From assembly GCA_023014485.1 (NCBI GenBank), contig JAJOZX010008806.1, forward strand, positions 30,001 through 94,000: 64,000 nt of DNA, written 5' to 3'. The notes under the pieces are model-generated. The model was not told the origin of the DNA and searched no databases. It was given only the letters and a program-made list of their open reading frames with translations. Numbering within the stretch: position 1 is the first letter of the stretch; each line of letters begins with the position of its first letter. The translations under genes and the position numbers were made by a program. Positions 32,106-42,984 of the stretch are shown in pieces. The stretch comes from Bathynomus jamesi. Taxonomy: Eukaryota > Arthropoda > Malacostraca > Isopoda > Cirolanidae.

Positions 32106-32346
32106 TACAAGGGGTGTTGTAATACCTCAGCTGTCCCCAAATGTTAACCACCCATTGATGGGAGGGGAGAGAGTATTTTGCTGGGAATGGGACTGGTTGT
32201 TATATATATTTACCCTACATTATTATGTAAGCGTTACTGTAGTCTATAACAACAAAAATTATGGTTTAGCATGTGCAATCCAATGTTGGTCTCGATAAGA
32301 TGGCTCACATTTGGGGATAAATGGGGGATTTATGACACACCCTGTA
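32106..32346. mobile_element. Possible Tc1/mariner-like MITE
   Basis: The left end TACAAGGGGTGTTGTAATAC and TCCCCAAATGTTAACC is roughly inverted at the right (ATTTGGGGATAAATGGGGGA, then ACACACCCTGTA). The inverted repeats are imperfect, so this is a tentative call. Confidence 0.5.
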
Positions 32347-32467
32347 GTAAGAAAACCATACATGATAGGGAAAAACTAACTATATTTTTTAGATCAGCGC
32401 ACTCAAATTATATAGAATCACCAACTAGTTTGTAAAAATCGATCGACAAGTTTTCAAATGTGTACTG

Positions 32468-33690
32468 GTGTTATCTACACAGTAGATGGTCAACATGTAA
32501 TTATTACATAAACAGTGTCGTGGATGTAATGGAGTATCTAAATAAGGTTTTAAAACCGAAATATTATCCTAATACTGATTATATCTACACAGTAGATGAT
32601 AAACACGTAAAATTAAATAAAGTGTCTTGGATGTAATGGAGTATCTAAATAAGGCTTTAAAACCCCAAAATTACCCTCATACCGATTACATAGTTGATGG
32701 TAAACATGTAATTATTAAATAAACAGTGTCTTGGATGTAATAGAGTATCTAAATAAGGTTTTAAAACCCCAAAATTACCCTCATACCGATTACATAGTTG
32801 ATGGTAAACATGTAATTATTAAATAAACAGTCTTGGATGTAATGAAGTATCTAAATAAGGCTTTAAAACCCCAAAATTACCCTCATACCGATTATCTACA
32901 CAGTAGATGGTCAACATGTAATTATTAAATAAACAGTGTCGTGGATGTAATGGAGTATCTAAATAAGGTTTTAAAACCGAAATATTAACCTCATACCAAT
33001 TATCTACACAGTAGATGATAAACACGTAAAATTAAATAAAGTGTCTTGGATGTAATGGAGTATCTAAATAAGGCTTTAAAACCCCAAAATTACCCTCATA
33101 CCGATTACATAGTTGATGGTAAACATGTAATTATTAAATAAACAGTGTCATGGATGTAATGGAGTATAGGCTTTAAAACCCAAATATCACCCTCATACCG
33201 ATTATCTACACAGTAGATGATAAACACGTAAAATTAAATAAACAGTGTCTTGGATATAATGGAGTATCTAAACAAGCCTTTAAAATCCCAAAATTACTCT
33301 CATACCGATTATCTATATAGTAGATGATAAACATGTAATTATTATTAAACAAACAGTATCTTGGATGTAATGGAGTATCTAAACAAGGCTTTAAAACCCA
33401 AAACTTACTCTCATACTACCGATTATCTACATAATAGCTAGTAAACATGTAATTATTATAAAACAAACAGTGTCTTGGATGTAATGGAGTATCTAAATAA
33501 GTCTTTAAAACCCCCAAACTTATCCTCATACCGATTACATAGTTGATGGTAAACATGTAATTATTAAATAAACAGTGTCTTGGATGTAATGGAGTATCTA
33601 AACAAGGCTTTAAAGCCCCAAAATTACCCTCATACCGATTATCTACACAGTAGAAGTAGATGGTAAACATGTAAAATTAAATTTAGCTAA
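32468..33690 (+). repeat. 104-bp satellite, right array (about 12 units)
   Basis: About twelve units of the same satellite as at 30732-31018, with deletions and point changes. Some carry a variant joint (TATCTACACAGTAGATGGT) in place of TACATAGTTGATGGT, giving two alternating subtypes. The minus-strand frames over it are artefacts of the periodicity. Confidence 0.95.
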
Positions 33691-34001
33691 AATATTTGTG
33701 TATCTGTAAGTTTCTTCCATTTAATTTCAGTTAAATTGAAAGTTAAAACAAATAGAGAATATGACATACTAACTTTTCCATTACCAATCATGTGCGGTGA
33801 TTGTAATTTTGTTTAATTGTAAACACGTATGTTATTTATATTATCACTTTGTTCAGAGGAACTAAAACGTGAATTTGCTGTACTGTTGCTGTACCGTTGC
33901 TGTACCACCTCTTTCTTTTACAATATTATTAGTTCATTTTCACATTTATGTTAATTAATGCATTTAACCTCTAACGAGTTATTGTATATAATATGAGCTT
34001 A

Positions 34002-34033
<32 letters not shown>

Positions 34034-34065
34034 TTTTTTTTTAACTGCAAACAACACACAGTATA
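33691..34065. other. Unannotated sequence with CA/TA microsatellite
   Basis: No gene is seen. A CA then TA run occupies 34003-34033. Confidence 0.6.
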
Positions 34066-34067
34066 AT

Positions 34068-34187
34068 TAATGTAAAGAACGACGCTTGTGTAGAAGAGCG
34101 TGGGTGGTACCTCATTTTTCATTTGTTCGTTCTCCCTCCTCATCTTGTGCGGAACGCTCTTCTACACAAGCGTCGTTCTTTACATTA
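34068..34187. mobile_element. MITE with 30-bp inverted repeats
   Basis: TAATGTAAAGAACGACGCTT continuing to GTGTAGAAGAGCG at the left is exactly inverted at the right. The 120-bp element is followed by a TA microsatellite. The target duplication is unclear because of the AT-rich flanks. Superfamily unknown. Confidence 0.82.
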
Positions 34188-34199
34188 TTATATATATAT

Positions 34200-34235
<36 letters not shown>

Positions 34236-34321
34236 ATCCACAAGGAAAAGGGTGAGTTTGCATCATTCATTTATGTCACGTGTTTAATTGTGAAATTCAT
34301 CCCATATATACTATATAGGCG

Positions 34322-34700
34322 TCAGGGTGGTGTGGGGCATGCGGGAAACTTCAACCCGTCATTTTTTGGCGGGTTCCGCCAATTGAAATTTGAAGGTACA
34401 TCAACTGCATACAAAAATGCACTTGGCTTCCGAAGTATATGTTTTATTGTTAAATCATGAAGCAACACTTTTGGTTTCGTGTGAAAAACTCTCGCAACAA
34501 TATCTGTCCTATGTTCTGATCTTTGATAAGCTTCAATGCTTTCAAAGATTTCAGTCCATCTTGGATTGCGAGTAAACTCAATAAACAGATCCAGCTTCCC
34601 AAATTTTCTTACAATTGCCATAACTTCTTAATAATTCTACTGCATTGCTCTCGGGCTGCCTTCATCAAAATACTAATTTGACAGCAGATGTTTCGTATTT
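34322..34700 (-). pseudogene. Helitron Rep (helicase-like) domain remnant
   Basis: Minus-strand translation gives GSPRAMQ-stop-NY-stop-EV, then MAIVRKFGKLDLFIEFTRNP, RWTEIFESIEAYQ and DIVARVFHTKPKVLLHDLTI. The order and wording match the region just before the HUH motif of Helitron replication initiators. The sequence then runs toward a degraded FPHAPHH near 34335, perhaps the remains of the two-histidine motif. Stops and frame changes make it inactive. No helicase half is present. Confidence 0.85.
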
Positions 34701-34893
34701 ATATTCCTAAGCCTGTTTTTACGCAAGGACAGGTTTACGTAGTTTTTTTCTAGAATGAGAAGTGTTGATTCTGTTAAAGTCTTTGGTGAAAGAGTAACAA
34801 GAAATAGTGTACTTAAAGAAGTAATATTGCAATAAAGATACGAATTTGACGGCAAATGTTTTGCGGCCCTCTGCTAATTATATATATGTATAT

Positions 34894-36172
34894 TAGTGAT
34901 GTAGCGGATGTCATTTTTTTCACATCCGCGGATGCGGATGTGGATGAGGATGTTTGATTTCAACATCCGCGGATGCGGATGCGGATGTCTACATTTTCGT
35001 TATTTTTTATGATATATTCGAGATTTGTTGTGTTTAACGTATATAATAAGTTATTATATAGAGAGAGCTGTAGCTATAATGTAGTATAATTGATTAATTG
35101 TACAATAATTGCTGTACTTTTCTCTGAACATATAAAATAATATCAAGCATCTAACTAATATAGAAATCAATTAGTGAATTCGTCTGCAAATAAATTCGTT
35201 ATATTTTGTTGAGTTTCAGCCACAATTAGAAACCATAATTGTGTTACCAGGATGCGGGACGTGAACCCAACTCAAATGCACCCCACCGACCTCTTTCCCC
35301 AACCTCCACCCTTATAGAAAGAGATCTTTAATTAGCTTGATAACTATTTATATTAAGTTTAAAGTTTTATTAGGCATATTTATAAATGAGTAATTAAAAT
35401 AAAGTAAACTAAGATGTTCATCGTTTAATGAAACTTAATTATAGGAAGGTTATGCTTAAGGAACATTAACTTTTCTGCCTTTTCTGTTGCCAGTCTGTTT
35501 CTCTTTTCATCATATATTAATCCAGCACTGCTAAATAATCTCTCGCTTGGTACGTTTGTTGGAGGACAGGCTAAATGTTTCCTTGCAAGTTTACTCAAGT
35601 ATGGATAGATATTCTGCGTATTTTTCCACCAACTAATAGGATTGTCACATGCAGCCAGGCGTTTTTCTTGGTGATAGCTCTCGATCATTTTTACTACATC
35701 TTTTGACATCGCGTAGGTCTCGTCATTGCTGCTTGACTCAAGAAACTGAGAGACAGATTCTGTGATAGATTTGCTTGTTGAAGGTGTTGGTTCTGTCACT
35801 GAAACTTTTATTCTTTTGGTGGGTGGCGAAGCGACAGATTCAAGAGATTGAAGCTCTTCAACTGCTTTGCCAAGTGATGATTTAACTCGTTCTAATGTAC
35901 TAGGTGAAAATAACTTAGCTTTGTAACGTGGATCTAAGTAGGTTGCAAGAGAGTAACTTCATACAAGAACAGCCTCTCGTCTTGTCGCTTGCATCACTTT
36001 TGCGCACAATGAACTAGTTCTATTAATATAGTAGAATTTGATAATTTCCGCTTATTAATGACATTTTATCTCAACGGTCCACATCCGCACGACATCCGCA
36101 GTCCAAAGTGCGGATGCGGGTGCGGATGCGAGAAAATGTGCGGATGTTCCGCGGATTTGACCTACATCACTA
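34894..36172 (-). mobile_element. hAT transposon with GCGGATG subterminal repeats
   Basis: Ends TAGTGATGTAGCGGATGTCA and inverse of TAGTGATGTAGGTCAAATCC, flanked by the exact 8-bp duplication ATGTATAT (34886-34893 and 36173-36180). Both ends are filled with GCGGATG repeats. The 1279-bp body encodes only the C-terminal part of the transposase on the minus strand. Left of it lies the Helitron Rep remnant. Confidence 0.92.
35425..35870 (-). pseudogene. hAT transposase C-terminal domain
   Basis: The 124-codon frame contains PISWWKNTQNIYPYLSKLAR, CPPTNVPSERLFSSAGLIYD and ATEKAEKLMFLKHNL, which are the dimerisation blocks of hAT transposases, followed by a stop at 35425. The frame is intact from the ATG at 35799 to the stop, but the BED finger and catalytic parts are absent. 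Ser/Thr-rich sequence precedes it. Confidence 0.9.
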
Positions 36173-36212
36173 ATGTATATATTATTAAATCAATGTTCAA
36201 GACACTCTAAGA

Positions 36213-36272
36213 CAGTGGTTCCCAACTTTTTTTGCCTGCGACCCTAAATTAGCCACCAACAGGACCTTCCGA

Positions 36273-36316
<44 letters not shown>

Positions 36317-36408
36317 TTGAATTCAGAAATAATGAATATATGACCCTTCGCGACCCTAATTGAGGACCCCCGCGACCCTGATTTGAGTCGCGACCCGAGG
36401 AACCACTG
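36213..36408. mobile_element. hAT-type MITE (CAGTGGTTCCCAAC)
   Basis: CAGTGGTTCCCAACTTTTTT at the left and GGAACCACTG at the right, with CGACCCT repeats in the interior (for example TTCGCGACCCTAATTGAGGA). The flanks CTCTAAGA and CTTTAAGG are similar but not identical, as expected of an old 8-bp duplication. Confidence 0.82.
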
Positions 36409-36420
36409 CTTTAAGGACTA

Positions 36421-36745
36421 AGGTATAGCTTATAGCTTAAGTGGAAGAAAGATGAAAAATTCAAAAAATTTTCATATAGAAAGAATCATTCCTGCCATAC
36501 GACCATTTCAGGGTACGAGCAGCTCGCAGCAACATTACCAAACAAATAGGGGATAAATGTACTGACGAGCCTTCTGTACGTACTTCATCACCACTGAAAG
36601 CAACAATGCTCCGTGGTATCCCCCTTCAAAGAATAGCCAAATCTGCATTCGTTTCAGCGCAATTTTCGACTGTTTGTATCGAGCCACCTCCAGCTATTAC
36701 CAGTCCATGTGTATGATTCTTCAGGAGCAAGATAAACGTAAGTTA
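36421..36745 (+). repeat. Dispersed repeat family R1, copy 3
   Basis: The best-preserved copy. It contains CTTAAGTGGAAGAAAGATGA, GGGTACGAGCAGCTCGCAGC and TACTGACGAGCCTTCTGTAC, which are seen in inverse at 541-812. The hAT MITE ends 12 bp upstream. Confidence 0.7.
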
Positions 36746-36894
36746 GTGTTACCTCCTCAAGTCATCATAAATTTACCTGTATCAATCACAGACACATTCG
36801 TACTATCTCACACTTGCTCTACACAAACTGGACCAAAAAAAAATATAAGTATTTGGGATCGCAAACCTTCCTTATACAGATCTGTATTTTAACA

Positions 36895-37170
36895 TTTTTA
36901 TTCTGTTGATTTTATCATTAACAGAGTTTATTTATGTAAATATAGAAGTGAATCTCAAAGACATTTGCCTGAAAAGCTGTCGTCATACTTCCCAACGGCA
37001 TATTCACGTAAGAATACTGTAATTAAAGTACAAAAATTAAACGTTAATGCCAACATTTGCGTAAACCAGTAATGGGTGTAATGTATATCTTATGTAATCG
37101 GTTATTTCTCAATAAAGATTATTATTATTATTATTATTATCATTATTATTATCATTATTATCATTGTTAT
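36895..37170 (+). mobile_element. LINE 3' end with AATAAAG(ATT)n tail
   Basis: The sequence encodes LPEKLSSYFPTAYSRKNTV in one frame, similar to C-terminal LINE ends, and then an untranslated stretch, AATAAAG at 37111 and ATT/ATC repeats. The polymerase itself is not present. A 50-bp piece recurs at 13893. Confidence 0.6.
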
Positions 37171-37279
37171 CATTAGATCTCACCATTTAAAGATCTTAGT
37201 TCTAAAATTTACCTTGTTATTATTGTGAACTTAATTAATCTAAGAGTTTACCTTAAGAAGAGATAATCATTGTTTTATA

Positions 37280-37282
<3 letters not shown>

Positions 37283-37326
<44 letters not shown>

Positions 37327-37328
37327 AT

Positions 37329-37380
<52 letters not shown>
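37283..37380. repeat. (TA)n(AG)n microsatellite
   Basis: TA repeats followed by a long AG run. Confidence 0.95.
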
Positions 37381-37383
<3 letters not shown>

Positions 37384-37515
37384 GTGGACAAAGGTAAATA
37401 GACACCTTTAATTTGATAATAAAATTAACTAAATAATAACACAGCTATTCCATTTATTTATTCCATTTCCTCTTGAGGGTAATCATTGTGGTGTCTATTT
37501 ACTTTTGTCAACCCT

Positions 37516-37517
<2 letters not shown>
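37381..37517. mobile_element. MITE between AG and TG microsatellites
   Basis: GGTGGACAAAGGTAAATAGA with CACC at the left is inverted at the right (GGTGTCTATTTACTTTTGTC with AACC). Total about 137 bp. It separates an AG tract from a CTCTTG/TG tract. Superfamily unknown. Confidence 0.75.

Positions 37518-37518
<1 letters not shown>

Positions 37519-37559
<41 letters not shown>
37519..37559. repeat. (TG)n microsatellite
   Basis: An uninterrupted TG run. Confidence 0.95.
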
Positions 37560-37561
<2 letters not shown>

Positions 37562-37727
37562 ATATATATTAACAATTACGTTCGCTACAGGAATGCTGAA
37601 AGTCTGTCATGGAAACGCAAATCGTGAGTTTCAGAATTGCAATACAGTAGTAAATTACTTATTGCAACCCATAATTGCTTACTCATTTTCCTTTAGACTT
37701 TAGAGGTAATCTCTCTCCTTCTTATAT

Positions 37728-37785
37728 AGGGAGGGGGGCGTTTTTGCGGGCACTCGCCCTTGGCCCCGCCTTCCTCTACATATAA
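37728..37785 (+). repeat. Dispersed GC-rich motif (family G), copy 2
   Basis: GGGCGTTTTTGCGGGCACTC then GCCCTTGGCCCCGCCTTCC. It matches the copies at 53442 (inverted), 57636 and 63905 (inverted). Confidence 0.7.
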
Positions 37786-38011
37786 AAAAATAGAAAGGTT
37801 TTTCGTATTTAAAACATCAGCTTATAAATTAATTATTGTATAAACCAACCTAGTTTGGCTATGGTGAATTTTGCTATTCTATTTTTTGCTATTCTTTTTT
37901 TTTTGTTTCGTGCTCCACACGGCGACTTTCTCTCCGTTTGTAACATTTATTTTGTTTGAATTTGTTTTTATTGTTTTTATATAATTATTTATACTCTCGG
38001 TTTTAGAATAA

Positions 38012-38047
38012 CTGATGAGGAATCTAGTTAGGTTCGAAACGTCGTTT
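38012..38047 (+). ncRNA. Hammerhead-ribozyme-like motif
   Basis: The conserved core CTGATGA is at 38012-38018. A stem follows (GGAATC paired with GGTTC across a UAGUUA loop), then GAAA at 38036-38039, then CGTCGTTT, which could form a short stem III around GUC with a U at the cleavage position. Core order and spacing agree with the hammerhead consensus C-U-G-A-N-G-A, stem II, G-A-A. Such motifs are known at ends of Penelope-like elements. No Penelope coding sequence is adjacent here, so this may be a solo end. Stem I pairing is weak by eye. Confidence 0.6.
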
Positions 38048-38089
38048 TGGAATTAATGTTTTATACAATTGCCTTGGTCTTCATCTTTC

Positions 38090-38093
<4 letters not shown>

Positions 38094-38172
<79 letters not shown>
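38094..38172. repeat. (TA)n(AG)n microsatellite
   Basis: TA then AG repeats, next to the 3' end of the CR1-like fragment on the minus strand. Confidence 0.95.
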
Positions 38173-38173
<1 letters not shown>

Positions 38174-38550
38174 ACAAGGACAAGAAGTACCTCAAAAGGC
38201 CTTGCGGCCCATACAGAGGAGGTACCAATGGCAATGGGTGCCAGGGAAAACTTCCTACACATTGTCACAGCTAGCTTCTCGAACAGCCACCCCAGAAGAC
38301 AGTAACACACATCCTCAAATAGTGTGCAAGATTCGGTCTAACCTTTTCTTGAACTGATCCACAGAGGAACTGTTCACAACTCCTGAAGGTAACCTGTTCC
38401 TCGTGTTACAGATCTTATAGGTAAAGTAATTCCCACACACACTAGTGCTAAACCGTTTCAAATCCAACTTCCAACCATTGTTGCGAGTTGAATTATCATT
38501 TAAACTAAACATGCTTCAAAAATCGACATCGTCGAAGCTTGAAAACCTCG
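38165..38550 (-). pseudogene. CR1-like LINE, C-terminus and 3' end
   Basis: The minus-strand frame gives LNDNSTRNNGWKLDLKRF, FTYKICNTRNRLPSGVVNSS and QFKKRLDRILHTI before a stop, the C-terminal block of CR1 polymerases (compare FKNRLDRHF in copy 1). About 130 bp of untranslated sequence follow, ending GTTACAAGGA. It is a different subfamily from the chain at 22645-27601. The 3' block recurs at 19975-20098. Confidence 0.82.
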
Positions 38551-38554
38551 AGAG

Positions 38555-39870
38555 AGAGACAGAGAGACAGAGAGAGAGAGAATGTTCAGTTTATTAATAA
38601 ATATGGCGTTTATTGTTGGCGGACAATGTACATTATATTCGCAGAAAAAATTTGTGCCAAAATTTTAAATTTTATTTTTATTAAAATAATTTATAAGAAT
38701 GGAAACGAAGAACCGATTGAAAGTGACAAGCGCTTCACTAAATTATTTTCACCCCATTGACCGAGAAATGCAAGTCACCATAGACAACCTGAAGACCTTT
38801 TGGTTCATATATCTTCAAGCAACAAACCATGACATGTGGACAGAGTGTTTATTTACAGTTTAATGCCTACATATATATCTACTGTATATATATATTTATT
38901 TATTTTGTTTAGTGAGAAAGGAAATATTTAGGCCTAATTAAGGCTTAAGTGAGAAATTATGTTATTCCTCGTGTGACAATTATTTAAAATTTTAATTTTA
39001 TTTTGTAGTTAAGCGTCATTAATTGTCGGTTTAATCCAAAAAATATTCGTTATAAACCGTCATTCACTACGTTTGTATTACTGAACGCGTACTTTTCCTT
39101 GCTTGTTTGCGGCCTCGTTCGCTATTACAATCTCTCTATACAGTTTCTGTCCCTCGTGGCTTCTTCATTATCGGAGTAAACAATGCGCCTGTCCTGCTAT
39201 TGTTACGATCGCTTTTTCATTTGAAAAATGGGACACTTGACACCATTTCTACATAAATCTCCTTATCATGTTCTCGTTAATTACAAAGAAATAGTGGGTG
39301 TAGGAAGGTTTACAGTATGAATACGAAGCCACTAAAAGAAATCTGAACTCCTCTACAATTAAAGCCGATAAATAACACGCGATGAACTGTTGCAGCACCT
39401 TTGAATCTCCGTAAATGGCTTCGTCCTTGCCTGGAATGTTGGCAATGAGCGAGCTAAGCTGGATCTAGAACCCACGGGCGAGTCGTGACCGCAGCCGTGG
39501 CCCACAGTCATTTCGAGAGGCTCAGACAGATATGAGCATAACCGGAGAACCTTCAAGAAACAAAGTAGGCTAATGGGTTAAGATTGCAAGTGAACCAATA
39601 AACGGTAGTTTCTATACTGACTCCAATGCTAGAGTCACACTCGGTGTAAACAAAACGTTTTACAGGCAAATGTTTCTGGTAGCATACCATCTCATTACTG
39701 TGACATTACATATCAATTGATACAGTATTATATTAATTCAAAATTACCATTACTTTAGTTACCAATCTAATTTCTATAACCACAAATATATATTTTTTAA
39801 CTAAAAGCTAAATACAGATTGTACAAAGACGTCACTAAATAGTTACATAGAAAATATTAATAAATTAGGT
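38555..39870. other. Unannotated sequence, 1.3 kb
   Basis: An AG-rich start, then mixed sequence without recognisable domains. The 65-codon minus frame at 39359-39556 has no recognisable motif. This may be single-copy DNA. Confidence 0.5.
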
Positions 39871-39871
39871 A

Positions 39872-40141
39872 CTTTCCTGTTATCCCGGACCCCAGACTTT
39901 TTGCCAGTTGCCAGACCTCAATTTTGACAGAATATTTTAGTTAAAACTAACGAAAATATCACGACTTAACCTAACCAATTATCAAGGGCGTACAGTTTAC
40001 CTAACCGGGCATTCAATTAACCTAATTAGTTGGTAAGGTTAGGTTAAGTCGTGATATTTTCGTTAGTTTTAACGAAAATATTCTGTCAAAATTGAAGTCT
40101 GGCAACTGGCAAAAAGTCTGGGGTCCGGGATAACAGGAAAG
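39872..40141. mobile_element. Foldback element with CTTTCCTGTTATCCCGG ends (core copy 4)
   Basis: The ends CTTTCCTGTTATCCCGGACC and inverse are flanked by TA. The inner arms carry GCCAGTTGCCAGAC, and the centre contains the same core (AACGAAAATATCACGACTTA, GGGCGTACAG, TTAGGTTAAG) as the GGATCACC family. So the core is shared but the termini are unrelated. Confidence 0.85.
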
Positions 40142-40740
40142 TACCTTAAATTATTTTAGATAACAGCGCATCAACATCACTTAAATATCGGCGAACAAAT
40201 TTATACCGTATCATATAGGCCTACACATAAATGTTAATTGAAACATACAGTAAAGATAGTCCAAAGACCGTAAAATAATTTTACAAATTCATGTCCCATT
40301 ATCGGATAATTCTACCCGATAAAAATAATAAATTCAAAGAAATATCAAAATTATATTAAAGTATCATTAAAGCGAACCCTTTAACTCGGGAATTATTTGT
40401 AGGTTTAAATTATAAATGTGTGTATTTGAAAGGTTACCAATATGTAGCGGTCGTCCTTTTAGGGTTAAAATGATAATTGGGAATATACACAAACCGTAAA
40501 ATCATTTGCAACACAAATTATTATTTATCCAAATATATATCTATCGAAGAATAGAGAAAAACCCATAAAAAGATTGAGTATATTCTTGCGACGAATTATA
40601 AGATTTGATTAATTCCGGAAATTAAGATGTAAATTAACTATTAATCCTTTATGGCGTTATTCCACAATACATCACCATGTTGGATTTGATGTAATTTTTA
40701 GCCAAACATTTTAACTAGTTTCATTTTATTATATATATAT
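40142..40740. other. Unannotated AT-rich sequence
   Basis: No gene or repeat recognised. Confidence 0.5.
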
Positions 40741-40744
40741 ACCT

Positions 40745-41044
40745 TTGGTATAACCTTTAACCTTTGGTTAGCTTCCGCCCTAATTGTTCATTCTGACGAA
40801 GGTTAAGCTTTTCACTCCACCTTAGACCTACAGTTTAACGTGGAATCCGAACCACGCCCCATTAGCAGCCCAGCGTCTTAACCACTAGGCCACTTAGGGT
40901 ACCCATTTATCTACCAACCACTTTCTTTATTGTGTGGAAGGATGAATAGCTGGGTTTTGCTACGTGCCGGCTGTCATCGGGTCTTGAACCCGGGGCCGAT
41001 GGATTCGTAGTCAGCGACGGTAACCACTACACCACCGAGGCGCA
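40745..41044 (-). mobile_element. SINE with two tRNA-like heads, copy 1
   Basis: On the minus strand the element starts GCGCCTCGGTGGTGTAGTGG with an A box (TGGTGTAGTGGTTA) and a B box (GGGTTCAAGACCCG). A linker follows, then a second tRNA-like unit with A box (TGGCCTAGTGGTTAAGACG) and B box (GTGGTTCGGATTCCACG). The body continues with CTGTAGGTCTAAGGTGGAGT and ends near GAACAATTAGGGCGGAAGCT. Pol III type promoters are inferred from the boxes. It has no coding capacity. Confidence 0.88.
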
Positions 41045-41086
41045 TATATATATATATATATACACAGTATATATATATAGATATAT

Positions 41087-41541
41087 TAGTGGTGGACCGG
41101 ATATCCGCATCCGCATCATTTTTAACATCCGCATCCGCACTTCTGACTGCGGATGTTATGCGGATATTACCTCTAATAAATTATGCAATTTACAATTAAA
41201 GTAGCTTATAAGGACCAGTCACGCACATTCATGTAAAGTATTAATTATTAATGAACAAACAAATATATAAACCTGAAAATATAAATACGTGGTAACACAG
41301 AAAATTGAATGAAACTTGTTTCATTGAATTTTCTGTGGCTGAAACTCTTGAGAAAGTTATTATTTTTATCATAATGAAAACATTAATATTAATTTTAATT
41401 CTTATGCATTGCCTCCCATAATAGTAATATCACGAAATTTGAAAAATAATGTCATATATTCATAATTCTATATTATATTGATAGATTAACTAAATATCCG
41501 CATCCGCATATGTTGAAAAACTGACATCCGGTCCACCACTA
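41087..41541. mobile_element. hAT-type MITE with CCGCATCCGCAT repeats
   Basis: TAGTGGTGGACCGGATATCC at the left, inverse of TAGTGGTGGACCGGATGTC at the right, with subterminal CCGCATCCGCA repeats. Flanks AGATATAT and AATTATAT may be a diverged 8-bp duplication. The interior is AT-rich and non-coding, with a short inverted repeat around GAAACTTGTTTC. Confidence 0.85.
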
Positions 41542-41603
41542 AATTATATATATATATATAATAATATATATATATATATAATATTATATATATATATATA
41601 TAA
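41542..41603. repeat. (TA)n tract
   Basis: TA repeats with interruptions. Confidence 0.9.
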
Positions 41604-41609
41604 AGATTT

Positions 41610-41880
41610 CATATTTTACGCAGAACACAATTCTCTCCCCATTCCCTCATTCAGAGTACGAGCAGCTAGTAGCCTCGTTGCCACATATATAGCGGTTGAA
41701 CGTACTAACAATTCCTTGCAGCTAAAAGCAACAGTGTTCTGTATTATCACAGTTCAGAGAATATTCAATTCCGTATACATTTTCGACAGTTTGTATTGCA
41801 AAAGCTCCCAGTTATTATCAGTCCAGGTACATAATTCTTCAGGAGCAATATGCATCATAATTTGTGTTTCCTCCTAGGGC
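41610..41880 (+). repeat. Dispersed repeat family R1, copy 4
   Basis: It shares TACGAGCAGCT, AAAAGCAACA and TTATCAGTCCAGGTACATAA with the copy at 36421-36745, but is more diverged. Confidence 0.6.
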
Positions 41881-41902
41881 GATACAAACATATATGCATA
41901 TA

Positions 41903-42036
41903 CAGGGTGGCCCATAAATCCCAGTCAGTTATAATTAAAGCGAAAATACAAAAAACAATTTAATTTTTTTTTTTTATAAATCCACAGATGGATTTTCGCT
42001 CTAATTATAACCGACTGTGATTTATGGGCCACCCTG
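41903..42036. mobile_element. Tc1/mariner-type MITE (CAGGGTGGCCCATAAATC)
   Basis: CAGGGTGGCCCATAAATCCC at the left, matching inverse at the right, TA on both sides. The inner AATTATAA blocks are also inverted. Confidence 0.88.
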
Positions 42037-42074
42037 TATAGAGGATCTTGATTTTTCGCTGGTAAACTTTAACC

Positions 42075-42290
42075 CAGTGGTTCTTAACCCCTGGGTCGCG
42101 ACCCAAAATTGGGCCGCCAAGCCATTTTGATTAGGTCATTAAATTGTCATTTATCATTTATTTACGTTATCCCTAATTAGTTTACCAGTAATTATTTTAT
42201 CATATATTACGAGCGAACTGTTAGAAGGCATGGGTCGCCTAGCTAGCCAGAATTTGGGTCGCAGCCTAAAAAAAAGGTTAAGAACCACTG
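42075..42290. mobile_element. hAT-type MITE (CAGTGGTTCTTAACC)
   Basis: CAGTGGTTCTTAACCCCTGG at the left and GGTTAAGAACCACTG at the right, with GGGTCGC-type motifs inside. The flanks do not show a clear duplication. This end type is common among animal hAT elements. Confidence 0.82.
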
Positions 42291-42549
42291 TTTTAGTCTA
42301 TTCCTTAATTATAAACATCGAATCAGAATTAATTAAAAAAAGTAAAAATTGGTAGTTAGTCAAAATGAATGATTTGGGTGATTGGGACAGTAATTAGGAG
42401 AGTAATTGGTGATTGGGACAGTAATTATCTCAAATGATACTTCATGCAAACGATTTTATGTTCCTAATTATTTTTTACATGTTGATTAAAATAAAAAATA
42501 AATATAAATTTCATATTTGTCAATTGTTTATAATTTTGATTTAAAAAAA

Positions 42550-42945
42550 AAGGGGTTCTGGCAGAACCCTAAATTTGATGTACAACAGGTCTTTTAGAGT
42601 CCTACATAAATTACCCTCGAGATGCTCAGCTTCGCAAATGTTTGCTACCCGCAATGTCCCGAGCTTCCCGGAGGTAACAAGACGTGTTCAAAACAGTCTA
42701 ATGCAAAGAATTAAAAAATCAACCAACCCGATTATCCAAGCTATCCATGAGTCCTGCTATTTGTCTTCTAAGCTATGGAATTCATGGTACGAAAACGTCT
42801 GTCTGTAGCTCCATTTAATTTCGACATTACTGTATTTATTTCTTATTAATTGTATTTATTTCTATCCTTGGTATATGAACTGTCATTGTATTAGTAATAT
42901 TTGTCATAATATTTGTCTGCCAATAAACCTTTTCATTTTTTCATT
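42550..42945 (+). pseudogene. LINE 3' end, C-terminal polymerase fragment
   Basis: The frame from 42575 gives MMYNRSFRVLHKLPSRCSAS, then EVTRRVQNSLMQRIKKSTNP, a C-terminal block of non-LTR polymerases. An untranslated end follows with CAATAAACC and CATTTT repeats. The homologous block at 52285-52499 confirms the family. Confidence 0.75.
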
Positions 42946-42984
42946 TTCAATAATATAAAATTCCTTCGAATGAAAAATTATTTT

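Noticed and set aside
32819..33670. Minus-strand proteins with repeated LKPYLDTPLHPRH
   Set aside because: They are the reverse translation of the 104-bp satellite; no start context, and the period is not kept in frame.
30732..33690. A CRISPR array
   Set aside because: The 104-bp units repeat as a whole without unique spacers, and the context is eukaryotic.
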